Assembly (NCBI GenBank): GCA_002450095.1 | Contig: DJYK01000033.1 | Coordinates: 1-37,923, forward strand | Reading direction: 5' to 3' | DNA length: 37,923 nt | Source: Mageeibacillus sp. UBA6980 | GTDB lineage: Bacteria > Bacillota > Clostridia > Saccharofermentanales > Saccharofermentanaceae | Part shown: one piece after another, positions 24,884-32,567 of the stretch | Layout of the letters: each line of letters begins with the position of its first letter | Position numbering within the stretch: position 1 is the stretch's first letter | Position numbers and translations under genes: made by a program | The notes under the pieces: generated by a model | Databases searched by the model: none | What the model was told of the DNA's origin: nothing | The model's input: the letters and a program-made list of their open reading frames with translations, nothing else

Positions 24884-26977
24884 ATGTTCTTTCATGCGTC
24901 GAGAATAGATGAGTACAGAAGTCCTTTCGGGGCACAGCCGACTGATGCGGAAGTAACCATAAGATTTGACGCAGACAAGGACAGTAATGATGTTACGTTC
25001 TGCTACTCTTACGGTCTTTACGGTTTCTCCTATCACGAGGAGCCGATGTATAAGATCGAGTGCCTGGGACAAGACGAAGACACGATAAGATACGAGACAA
25101 GGCTTATGCTTCCGCATGAGCCGTGTCTCGTTTTCTATTGGTTCAGATTCAGGAATGTTGTTAAGGTCGAATCCGAGGAAGACTCCGATGTCAAAGATGA
25201 GATCGTTCAGACTCGTTACTATGTAATGGAAGGTGATACGGAAGATGCTTCCGGAAAGCTCTACCATGAGCCTCCGCGCGTGGGGGCAGACGAGGATAAA
25301 TATCCGTATGCATGGCAGATAACAGTCTATGCAAGGGATTTTAAGACTCCGGATCATATGAAGGGAGCCCTTATCTATCAGATCTTCCCGGACAGATTTG
25401 CAAGAGACAGTGAGTTTACGTTTGAGCGCATGATCTCCGCCTCGTCCCGTGAAGAGCGGGTATACCATGAGGACTGGAACGAGGATGTCGATATCAAGGG
25501 AAAACCCTCAACGGGTTATCTTGCCTGTGATTTCTTCGGAGGCTCTCTTAAGGGTATCGAAGAGCACCTCGATTACATTAAGTCATTGGGTATAGATATC
25601 ATCTATCTGAATCCGATATTCGAAGCCCGTTCATCGCACAGATACGACACGGCGGATTATCATACCGTGGATCCGATGCTCGGAGGAAATGCTGCTTTCG
25701 AGTCGTTTAAGAATGCGTGCAGCAGCAAGGGGATAAGGCTCATACTTGACGGAGTGTTCTCGCATACCGGAGCGGATTCCAAGTATTTCAATAAGTTCAA
25801 CCGTTACGAAGGTGTCGGGGCTTATGAATCATATGAGACCGGTAAGGAGAGCCCTTACAGATCATGGTATAACTTCTATAAGAATGAGGACGGATACACC
25901 GTATATGATTCATGGTGGGGATTTCCGGATCTGCCGAATGTCGATGAGAATAATCTCTCGTACAGAAAGTTCATCTTTGGTGACGACGGAGTTGTCGACA
26001 CGTGGATGAGAAGAGGTGCATCCGGCTTGAGACTTGATGTCTCTGATGAGCTTCCCGATTCGTTTATCAGACAGATGAGAAGCGTTATCAAAGCGAAGAC
26101 GGGCGGAGAAGGGATGCTCGTAGGCGAGGTCTGGGAGGACGCGAGCAACAAGTGTTCCTACGGATCTTACAGAGATTTTATGCTCGGCAATACTCACGAC
26201 TCCGTAATGGGCTATACGTTCAGGACAACGGTGCTCGAGTATCTTCAGGGATATATATCTGCCAAAGTCTTTAATGCCCGCATGGAAGGATTCCGCGAGA
26301 GGTATCCTGCAGAGAGCTACTACTGCATAATGAACCTTCTGTCGTCACATGACGTGCCTCGCGTCTATACCATGATGAGTAAGCCCCAAGATACCGATAA
26401 CAAGGAAGACCAGCAGAGGATATGTGTTCCTTTGGAGGAAGCCTCAAGATGCGCTGATCTGTGTAAGTTGGGATATGCGATACAGATGATATATCCTGGC
26501 GCTCCGTGTGTTTACTACGGGGATGAAGTCCTTATGGACGGGTATAAAGATCCGTTTAACAGGCGTCCTTATCCCTGGGGTAATGTTACGGGAGAAAGCG
26601 AAGAACACTTGGCATTTGTAAGAAAGATATCTGAACTTCGTGTCAAAAATCAGGTTCTTCGCACCGGCTTTTACAAGACGCTTCTTACGACCGAGGATGC
26701 GATCGTCTTCGAAAGATACCTCGATAACGAGAACAGGGATTTCTTCGGCAGCAGCGTGATGCCTTCACAAGGAGCAAGACGGGTTGTCCTTATCGTGAAC
26801 CGCAGCCGTGAGGGAATCTATCTGAGTCTCGATGAGCAGGGGAATGATCTGAAGTGCACACAATTGAAGGATTCGTCCGTGGGATACAGTTCAGAGCATA
26901 TCATCAACGGGATCAGCTTCGGACCGATGCAGGTCGGCGTCGCATCCGGAAGTCTCTTGTTTGTGGTTTATAATTAG
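24884..26977 (+). CDS. GH13 alpha-glucan hydrolase (neopullulanase/cyclomaltodextrinase-like)
   Basis: This 697-residue intracellular alpha-amylase family enzyme has no signal peptide. The N-terminal beta domain (FFHASRIDEYRSPFGAQPTDAEV) is typical of GH13 enzymes acting on maltodextrins. Barrel motifs are all present: LIYQIFPDRFAR, IIYLNPIFEARSSHRYDTADY, LILDGVFSHTG (region I), GLRLDVSDELP with the nucleophile Asp (II), MLVGEVWEDAS with the acid Glu (III) and LLSSHDVPR (IV). Coming three bases after glgA, it probably trims or degrades stored glucan or imported dextrins. Unlike GlgA and GlgB it has no lysine-rich tail. The precise subfamily and product cannot be read from sequence alone. Confidence 0.9.
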   Translation: MFFHASRIDEYRSPFGAQPTDAEVTIRFDADKDSNDVTFCYSYGLYGFSYHEEPMYKIECLGQDEDTIRYETRLMLPHEPCLVFYWFRFRNVVKVESEEDSDVKDEIVQTRYYVMEGDTEDASGKLYHEPPRVGADEDKYPYAWQITVYARDFKTPDHMKGALIYQIFPDRFARDSEFTFERMISASSREERVYHEDWNEDVDIKGKPSTGYLACDFFGGSLKGIEEHLDYIKSLGIDIIYLNPIFEARSSHRYDTADYHTVDPMLGGNAAFESFKNACSSKGIRLILDGVFSHTGADSKYFNKFNRYEGVGAYESYETGKESPYRSWYNFYKNEDGYTVYDSWWGFPDLPNVDENNLSYRKFIFGDDGVVDTWMRRGASGLRLDVSDELPDSFIRQMRSVIKAKTGGEGMLVGEVWEDASNKCSYGSYRDFMLGNTHDSVMGYTFRTTVLEYLQGYISAKVFNARMEGFRERYPAESYYCIMNLLSSHDVPRVYTMMSKPQDTDNKEDQQRICVPLEEASRCADLCKLGYAIQMIYPGAPCVYYGDEVLMDGYKDPFNRRPYPWGNVTGESEEHLAFVRKISELRVKNQVLRTGFYKTLLTTEDAIVFERYLDNENRDFFGSSVMPSQGARRVVLIVNRSREGIYLSLDEQGNDLKCTQLKDSSVGYSSEHIINGISFGPMQVGVASGSLLFVVYN
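26969..26974 (+). promoter_or_regulatory. Possible leaderless -10 box of the TrmH-like gene
   Basis: TATAAT at 26969-26974, formed by the last codons and stop of the GH13 gene, ends six bases before ATG 26981, so transcription would start at the A of the start codon. No convincing -35 is present 16-18 bases upstream (CCGGAA). No Shine-Dalgarno sequence better than GAGA exists. This may be coincidence with the Tyr-Asn-stop codons. Confidence 0.3.
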
Positions 26978-26980
26978 AGA

Positions 26981-27763
26981 ATGGACATCATTACAAGCAA
27001 AGATAATCCCAAAGTAAAGTATCTGGCGTCTTTACACGACAATAAGACTTCGCGTATCACAAAGGCGGTGATAGTCGAAGGCGTCCGTTCATGCGAGGAT
27101 GCATTGAAGTGGAACGTAAAGCCGTTGAAAGCTGTGGCAGACGAGAAGCATGCGGCGTGGGCGCAGGATGTATCGGACAAGAATAACTGCGAGTGCATAA
27201 TCTTAAGTGAAGCCTGCTTCAGGAAGATATCGAAGACCGTAAATCCTCAGGGCGTCGCATTGGTCATAGGAAGAGATGACAGTTCGGGTGAGATCGGTTT
27301 AAGGGGAGAAGATAAGGATATTTTCCTTTGCCTTGAGGATATTCAGGATCCCGGAAATCTCGGTACCATGATAAGGATCGCAGATGCATTTGATTTCAAC
27401 GCGGTACTGGTTACCAGGAATACGGTCGATGCATATAACGATAAAGTCATCCGTTCTTCCATGGGATCGATATGGAAGGTTCCGGTCATCGAATTCGAGA
27501 ACTCCGAGATGATGATCGATAAGCTTCACAATATTAATGTAAAGACCATAGCCGCAGAACTTCACGGGGACGACTTAGGCAAAGCAGCCATAGACCTTCC
27601 GGCAGCGTATTTTATCGGGAATGAGGGCGCAGGGCTTAAGCCTGAGACGATAGATAAATGCGATATCAAGATCAAGCTTCGTATGGACGGTAAAGCGGAG
27701 TCCTTAAATGCCGCGTCCGCAGCCTCTATACTCGGGTTTTATCTCCAGGGATTAAGAGGCTGA
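26981..27763 (+). CDS. TrmH/SpoU-family RNA methyltransferase
   Basis: This is a 260-residue 2'-O-ribose methyltransferase of the SPOUT superfamily, acting on rRNA or tRNA with S-adenosylmethionine. An N-terminal substrate-binding domain includes VIVEGVRSCEDAL. The trefoil-knot catalytic motifs are LEDIQDPGNLGTMIRIADAF (motif 1 with its Asn and Arg), YFIGNEGAGL (motif 2) and the AESLNAASAASI stretch (motif 3). The gene lies three bases after the GH13 stop with a weak ribosome binding site. The exact nucleotide target cannot be inferred. Confidence 0.92.
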   Translation: MDIITSKDNPKVKYLASLHDNKTSRITKAVIVEGVRSCEDALKWNVKPLKAVADEKHAAWAQDVSDKNNCECIILSEACFRKISKTVNPQGVALVIGRDDSSGEIGLRGEDKDIFLCLEDIQDPGNLGTMIRIADAFDFNAVLVTRNTVDAYNDKVIRSSMGSIWKVPVIEFENSEMMIDKLHNINVKTIAAELHGDDLGKAAIDLPAAYFIGNEGAGLKPETIDKCDIKIKLRMDGKAESLNAASAASILGFYLQGLRG

Positions 27764-27770
27764 TCGACTG

Positions 27771-28496
27771 ATGCATAATAATTTCCTTTTTGATCTCGAT
27801 ATGACGCTCCTTGATTTCCACGCTACCGAGCGCATTGCTCTCGAACTCGTTGTAAAAGACAACGGGTGTACATTCAGCGATGATTTATATACTTTCTTTA
27901 AAGCCCGCAACAAGGAGTTGTGGCTTAAGCTTGAGAAGGGGGAGATAACAAGGCAGGAACTGTTTGTAACACGGTTTAAGCTGCTTTTCGAGACGCTCGG
28001 GAAAGAAACTTCCAAGATGGATCTTCTTAAGATAAACGGAAACTTCATAACATATATGGCTCATAACGGAGTCTTGATGGACGGCGCGCTCGAATTTCTC
28101 AGAAAGCTTAAGACGATAGAGGATTCAAGGATCTGTATCATCTCGAACGGCGCCACGGTCAACGCGGAAGGACGCATGAGATCCACGGGGATGGATACAC
28201 TTGTTGATGAGGTGTTTATCAGCGAGACTATAGGCGCCACGAAGCCATCGACCGATTTTTTTGATATAGTATTAGAGACTATCGGTGAGCCGCGTGAAAA
28301 CTGCATAGTAATAGGTGATTCGCTTACGTCCGATATGCTGGGGGCGAAGAATGCAAGAATAGCTTCTTGCTGGTTTATGCCTAGAGGCGACATCGAATCG
28401 GCAATGCGAGAGTATGATATAAACTATAAGGCAGAGAATTATGATGTACTTTATGAAGTCCTTAAAAAATGGTCAGCTGGCCATAATACTGTTTGA
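27771..28496 (+). CDS. HAD-superfamily hydrolase, YjjG/YfnB nucleotidase-like
   Basis: A 241-residue cytoplasmic phosphatase. Motif I is FDLDMTLLDF with the nucleophile D8 and D10; the helical cap follows; motif II is CIISNGA, motif III has the Lys in ATKPSTDFFD, and motif IV is CIVIGDSLTSDMLGA. The overall pattern resembles the YjjG/YfnB group, pyrimidine nucleotidases that clear abnormal nucleotides, but HAD substrates are hard to assign. It follows the methyltransferase after seven bases and its 3' end overlaps the next gene by up to 56 bases. Confidence 0.85.
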   Translation: MHNNFLFDLDMTLLDFHATERIALELVVKDNGCTFSDDLYTFFKARNKELWLKLEKGEITRQELFVTRFKLLFETLGKETSKMDLLKINGNFITYMAHNGVLMDGALEFLRKLKTIEDSRICIISNGATVNAEGRMRSTGMDTLVDEVFISETIGATKPSTDFFDIVLETIGEPRENCIVIGDSLTSDMLGAKNARIASCWFMPRGDIESAMREYDINYKAENYDVLYEVLKKWSAGHNTV

Positions 28497-28959
28497 TTTT
28501 TTTATCGGCGGATTCACAGGCTGGATCTACGAGACTGTGATCACTTCGATCTATCTTCACAGGTTCGAGGACAGAGGAGTGCTTCCGATACCGATTCTTC
28601 CTATCTACGGGCTTTTTGCCATTGCAGTCGTTCCTTTGTTTAAAAATGAGAAAAGCCCCTTCTTTATCGGTGCGGTCGGTGCGATCTTGGCAACCGTTTT
28701 TGAATTGATCGCAGCATTCTTTACCGAATATGTATGCGGATACCGTTTATGGACATACGAACACTGGCCGTTAAACTTCTTCGGAGGAAGGATATCGGTA
28801 TTCTCGAGCATAGTATTCGGTATATTGTGCGTGCTTTTTGTAAAAGTCCTGCATCCTCTGGGTGTCTCGCTCTATAAACGCTTCCAAAATCGCTTCTCGA
28901 TATCGGTACTTATTATCGCTTTGATGCTCTTTGTCTGTTGCTTTATTCCGGTGAAATGA
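28441..28959 (+). CDS. Stand-alone CmpB-type membrane protein (putative ABC permease family)
   Basis: A 172-residue protein with about five membrane segments. FTGWIYETVITSIYLHRFEDRG, RGVLPIPILPIYGLFAI and the CGYRLWTYEHWPLNFFGGR region match the C-terminal half of the DUF975 fusion at 11370-13199 (shared RGVLxxPxLPIYG and E-Y-V-x-G-x-x-W-x-Y-E patterns). No ATPase partner is present. It overlaps the HAD gene by up to 56 bases; ATG 28441, 28444 and 28453 are all possible, and AAGG at 28428-28431 suits 28441. Family recognition is good; function is unknown. Confidence 0.82.
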   Translation: MMYFMKSLKNGQLAIILFDFFIGGFTGWIYETVITSIYLHRFEDRGVLPIPILPIYGLFAIAVVPLFKNEKSPFFIGAVGAILATVFELIAAFFTEYVCGYRLWTYEHWPLNFFGGRISVFSSIVFGILCVLFVKVLHPLGVSLYKRFQNRFSISVLIIALMLFVCCFIPVK

Positions 28960-29082
28960 CCTTTATTGTTATGATGGCTTTTTCAGCCTCGTTCATCAAT
29001 CCGCCAAAAACACAGGCTCATTTTCATACTCTTGTAAGTCAGAGCAGAAATGGCGTTATAGCAGCAATAAAACTTATATAAA
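28960..29082. other. Intergenic stretch upstream of the aconitase promoter
   Basis: This is the largest gap in the window (about 210 bases up to the aconitase gene). It holds a 36-codon open frame at 28971-29081 with no ribosome binding site, which I do not accept as a gene, and a weak GGCT/AGCC hairpin at 28975-28988 without a T-run. No clear terminator for the long glycogen operon is visible here. Confidence 0.5.
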
Positions 29083-29112
29083 TTGACAACATCAAGCCAC
29101 GGACAATATAAT
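29083..29112 (+). promoter_or_regulatory. Consensus promoter of the aconitase-citrate synthase operon
   Basis: A perfect TTGACA at 29083-29088 and a perfect TATAAT at 29107-29112 are separated by 18 bases. Transcription should start near 29119, giving a 50-base leader with GGAGG about eight bases before the ATG. Such strength implies that control is by repression. Confidence 0.9.
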
Positions 29113-29124
29113 CGTTTCCGTGGC
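29096..29124. promoter_or_regulatory. Putative operator: 8+8 bp dyad enclosing the aconitase -10 box
   Basis: GCCACGGA at 29096-29103 and its exact reverse complement TCCGTGGC at 29117-29124 are separated by 13 bases that contain the TATAAT. The centre-to-centre distance of the arms is 21 bases, two helical turns, so both arms face the same side of the DNA, as expected for a dimeric repressor. Only the right arm would be transcribed, so an RNA hairpin is unlikely. Confidence 0.65.
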
Positions 29125-29169
29125 ATAATTTAATGCGTACGAATTATTTATGTATATGGAGGAACTTTC

Positions 29170-31104
29170 ATGGGGTTAACAATTTCGCAGAAGATCATTA
29201 AGGACCATCTTCTTTCAGGTGAAATGAAAGTCGGAGAGGAGATCGCTCTTCGTATTGATCAGACACTTACACAGGATTCAACGGGAACCATGGCTTACCT
29301 CCAGTTCGAAGCCCTCGGTATCGATCAGGTCAAGACAAAGCTTTCAGTAGCTTACATCGACCACAACATGCTTCAGTCAGGATTCGAGAACGCGGATGAC
29401 CACAAGTACATCCAGACAGTTGCAAATAAGCACGGCATCAGATTCAGCCGCCCCGGTAACGGCGTATGCCACCAGGTTCATATCGAGAGATTCGGTGTTC
29501 CGGGACAGACTTTGCTCGGTTCTGATTCCCATACACCTACATGCGGCGGTATCGGAATGCTCGCCATCGGTGCAGGCGGACTTGACGTAGCAGTAGCAAT
29601 GGGCGGCGGACCATACTATATCACAATGCCTAAGATGGTAAGAATTACATTGAAGAACAAGCTCGCTCCATGGACAACCGCCAAGGATATCATCCTCGAG
29701 GTTCTCCGCATCATGTCCGTTAAGGGCGGTGTAGGTAAGATCATCGAGTATGCAGGTGACGGACTTGAGTATCTCACAGTTCCTGAAAGAGCAACAATAA
29801 CAAATATGGGTGCCGAGCTCGGTGCGACAACATCCGTTTTCCCTTCCGATGAGGTAACAAAGGCTTTCCTTAAGGCTCAGGGAAGAGAAGAGGTATGGAC
29901 AGAACTCAAGGCTGATGATGATGCGGTCTATGATGAGGAGATCGAGATCGATCTTTCTACTCTCGTTCCTCTTGTTGCCAAGCCCCACATGCCCGATCAG
30001 GTCGTAACCGTTAAGGAGATCGAAGGTCTTAAGGTAGATCAGTGCTGTATCGGTTCATGCACGAACTCTTCGCTTTATGACATGCTCAAGGTCGCCAAGA
30101 TCTTAAAGGGACACACGGTTCATCCCGATGTTTCCCTCGTTATCGCTCCCGGATCCAAGCAGGTATTCAATATGCTTGCCGAGTCAGGTGCTCTCGCTGA
30201 CATGATCGAAGCCGGTGCGCGTATAATCGAGTGCGGATGCGGACCCTGCATCGGTATGGGTCAGTCGCCTAAGACGAATGCAGTCTCACTTCGAACAAAT
30301 AACAGAAACTTCTACGGAAGATCCGGAACAAAGTCTGCTTCCATCTATCTCGTAAGCCCTGAAGTGGCGGCCGTTGCAGCCATCACGGGAGTTGTTACCA
30401 ACCCAGCTGACTTCGGTGAGCCCCCGGTAGTTTCCATGCCTGATTCCTTCAAGGTCAACGACAACATGGTTATCCTGCCTTCAGCAACACCCGATGAAGT
30501 TGAAGTAGTAAGAGGACCTAACATCAAGCCTTTCCCGGCTCACCACAAGCTTGCTGATACAGTTGAGGGCAAGACGCTTATTAAGGTTGAAGATAACATC
30601 ACTACTGACCACATCATGCCTTCGAACGCTAAGCTTCTGCCGTTCAGATCCAATATTCCTTATCTTGCAGACTACTGTCTCACACCTTGTGACGAGAAGT
30701 TCCCTGAAAGAGCAAAGGAGAATAACGGCGGATTCATCATCGGCGGACAGAACTACGGTCAGGGTTCTTCAAGAGAGCATGCCGCGCTCGCGCCTTTGCA
30801 GTTAGGCGTTAAGGGTGTCATCGCACTCTCGTTCGCGAGAATCCATATGGCTAACCTCATCAACAACGGTATCCTTCCTTTAACATTCAAGGATGCTGCT
30901 GACTACGATAAGATCAACATGCTCGACGATCTCGTTATCGAGAACGCAAGAGAGCAGGTTGAGGCTGCCGCCACCGGTAAGACTGTTACAATCACAAACA
31001 AGACTCAGGGTTATTCATTCGAGACAGAACTTGTGATATCCGACAGACAGAAGGATATGCTTCTTGCCGGCGGACTTCTTAATTACACCAAGGAGAATGC
31101 CTGA
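29170..31104 (+). CDS. Aconitate hydratase
   Basis: It converts citrate to isocitrate through cis-aconitate using a [4Fe-4S] cluster. At 644 residues it belongs to the shorter bacterial/mitochondrial-like class common in clostridia, not the ~900-residue AcnA. Cluster ligands are C297 (in CIGSCTNSS), C357 and C360 (in CGCGPC). SDSHTPTCGG near residue 118 and the C-terminal swivel-domain loop NYGQGSSREHAAL are present. It starts with a good GGAGG and is coupled to citrate synthase by TGATG. With no isocitrate dehydrogenase adjacent, the pair probably feeds 2-oxoglutarate and glutamate synthesis together with a gene elsewhere. Confidence 0.95.
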   Translation: MGLTISQKIIKDHLLSGEMKVGEEIALRIDQTLTQDSTGTMAYLQFEALGIDQVKTKLSVAYIDHNMLQSGFENADDHKYIQTVANKHGIRFSRPGNGVCHQVHIERFGVPGQTLLGSDSHTPTCGGIGMLAIGAGGLDVAVAMGGGPYYITMPKMVRITLKNKLAPWTTAKDIILEVLRIMSVKGGVGKIIEYAGDGLEYLTVPERATITNMGAELGATTSVFPSDEVTKAFLKAQGREEVWTELKADDDAVYDEEIEIDLSTLVPLVAKPHMPDQVVTVKEIEGLKVDQCCIGSCTNSSLYDMLKVAKILKGHTVHPDVSLVIAPGSKQVFNMLAESGALADMIEAGARIIECGCGPCIGMGQSPKTNAVSLRTNNRNFYGRSGTKSASIYLVSPEVAAVAAITGVVTNPADFGEPPVVSMPDSFKVNDNMVILPSATPDEVEVVRGPNIKPFPAHHKLADTVEGKTLIKVEDNITTDHIMPSNAKLLPFRSNIPYLADYCLTPCDEKFPERAKENNGGFIIGGQNYGQGSSREHAALAPLQLGVKGVIALSFARIHMANLINNGILPLTFKDAADYDKINMLDDLVIENAREQVEAAATGKTVTITNKTQGYSFETELVISDRQKDMLLAGGLLNYTKENA

Positions 31105-32468
31105 TGGCTGATAATACAAACGAAGAGATAATAAGTAAACTCGCGAGAGTAGCGGGCCAGAAGGCCAAGATCGATCCCGAGCTTTACGGAAGATATAACG
31201 TAAAGCGCGGTCTTAGGAACAACGATGGTACGGGCGTACTCGTCGGCCTTACCGAGGTAGGTGAGGTAATGAGTTACCTCATGGATGACGGCGACAGAAT
31301 GCCTATCGACGGAAGGCTCTATTATCAGGGTTATGAAGTAACGGATCTCGTCAACGGATTTTATAAGAAGAGATTCGGTTATGAGGAGATAGCATTTCTT
31401 CTTATCACCGGCGATCTTCCGACCGAAGATGAGCTTAAGGAGTTCCGCGAGCTTCTTTCTTCAAAGAGACCTCTTCCTGCAGGATTTACGGAGGACATGA
31501 TTCTCAAGGCTCCCAGCCCTGATGTCATGAATAAGCTTGCAAGATCTGTTCTCGCATCTTACTCATATGATTCCAATCCGGATTCGCTCGAGGTCAGCAA
31601 CGTAATGCGTCAGTGTGTTGAGCTTATCGCGAGATTCCCCGTCCTGATCGCATACGGATATATGGCAAGACTTCACTATGTCGAGCATAAGAGTCTGTTC
31701 CTTCACGATCCGGTGCCGGAATACTCCACGGCTCAGAACATACTGCACCTTATAAGACCCGACGGTAAGTTCACCGAACTCGAGGCTCGTGTCCTCGATC
31801 TTGCTCTGGTCCTTCACGCAGAGCACGGCGGCGGTAACAATTCGTCTTTTGTTACTCACGCGGTCTCATCCACGGGTACTGACACGTACTCTGCAATCGC
31901 GGCTGCGGTAGGATCCCTTAAAGGTCCTCAGCACGGCGGTGCTTCCAACAAGGCATATGCCATGATGTGCGATCTTCGTGAGAAAGTCGAGGATTGGTCT
32001 GATGAGACACAGGTAAGAGAGTATCTTGCCAAGATCATCCGCAAGGAAGCCTTCGATAAGTCAGGTCTGATCTATGGTATCGGACACGCTGTATACACAT
32101 TGTCGGATCCCAGAACGAGACTTCTCAAGATGTATGCTGAAGAGCTTGCCAAGGAGACAGGTAAGGACGATATCTTCAATCTCTATACAATGGTCGAGAG
32201 GGTCGCACCTGAAGTCTTCCATGAGGTCAAGAAGTCCGATAAGATCATGTGTGCGAATGTCGACTACTATGCGGGCTTCGTATATTCGATGCTCGGCATT
32301 CCGCCGGAACTGTTTACTCCGATTTTTGCCTGTGCCAGGATTGCAGGATGGAGCGCTCACAGGATCGAGGAGGTAGTTACGGGAGGCCGCATCATGCGTC
32401 CTGCTTATAAGTGTGTAAGCAAGAGGCGTAAGTATATTCCCTTTGATGAGCGTACAGGACTTATCTGA
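31104..32468 (+). CDS. Citrate synthase
   Basis: It condenses oxaloacetate and acetyl-CoA to citrate. The 454-residue protein is longer at the N-terminus than the standard ~370-430. Active-site regions are HAEHGGGNNSSF, GPQHGG (His), GIGHAVYTLSDPR (His) and NVDYYAGFVYSMLGIP (Asp). It is coupled to aconitase by a one-base overlap, with AAGGAG about seven bases upstream, and followed by a strong hairpin terminator. A 2-methylcitrate synthase is an alternative, but the aconitase partner favours citrate. Confidence 0.94.
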   Translation: MADNTNEEIISKLARVAGQKAKIDPELYGRYNVKRGLRNNDGTGVLVGLTEVGEVMSYLMDDGDRMPIDGRLYYQGYEVTDLVNGFYKKRFGYEEIAFLLITGDLPTEDELKEFRELLSSKRPLPAGFTEDMILKAPSPDVMNKLARSVLASYSYDSNPDSLEVSNVMRQCVELIARFPVLIAYGYMARLHYVEHKSLFLHDPVPEYSTAQNILHLIRPDGKFTELEARVLDLALVLHAEHGGGNNSSFVTHAVSSTGTDTYSAIAAAVGSLKGPQHGGASNKAYAMMCDLREKVEDWSDETQVREYLAKIIRKEAFDKSGLIYGIGHAVYTLSDPRTRLLKMYAEELAKETGKDDIFNLYTMVERVAPEVFHEVKKSDKIMCANVDYYAGFVYSMLGIPPELFTPIFACARIAGWSAHRIEEVVTGGRIMRPAYKCVSKRRKYIPFDERTGLI

Positions 32469-32500
32469 GATCATCCGATATAAAGTACATAAGATAAGAT

Positions 32501-32528
32501 AAAATCCCTCATTGTGAGGGATTTTATT
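32501..32528. terminator. Terminator after citrate synthase, symmetrical
   Basis: An 11-base stem (AAAATCCCTCA, 32501-32511, with TGAGGGATTTT, 32515-32525) encloses a three-base loop. The A and T runs on both sides let it act in either direction. It ends the aconitase operon 33 bases after the citrate synthase stop. Confidence 0.92.
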
Positions 32529-32529
32529 G

Positions 32530-32535
32530 TATAAT
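32530..32535 (+). promoter_or_regulatory. -10 box before the zinc-ribbon membrane protein
   Basis: A perfect TATAAT directly follows the terminator. No acceptable -35 is at the right distance because the terminator stem fills that position. GAGGA at 32556-32560 is seven bases before ATG 32568. Confidence 0.45.
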
Positions 32536-32567
32536 CTTAAGTAAATTTGAAAAGTGAGGAGCACGTT

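Noticed and set aside
28971..29081. 36-codon open frame between the CmpB gene and the aconitase promoter
   Set aside because: It has no ribosome binding site, no recognisable motif, and a length that chance allows; it ends at the -35 region of the next promoter.
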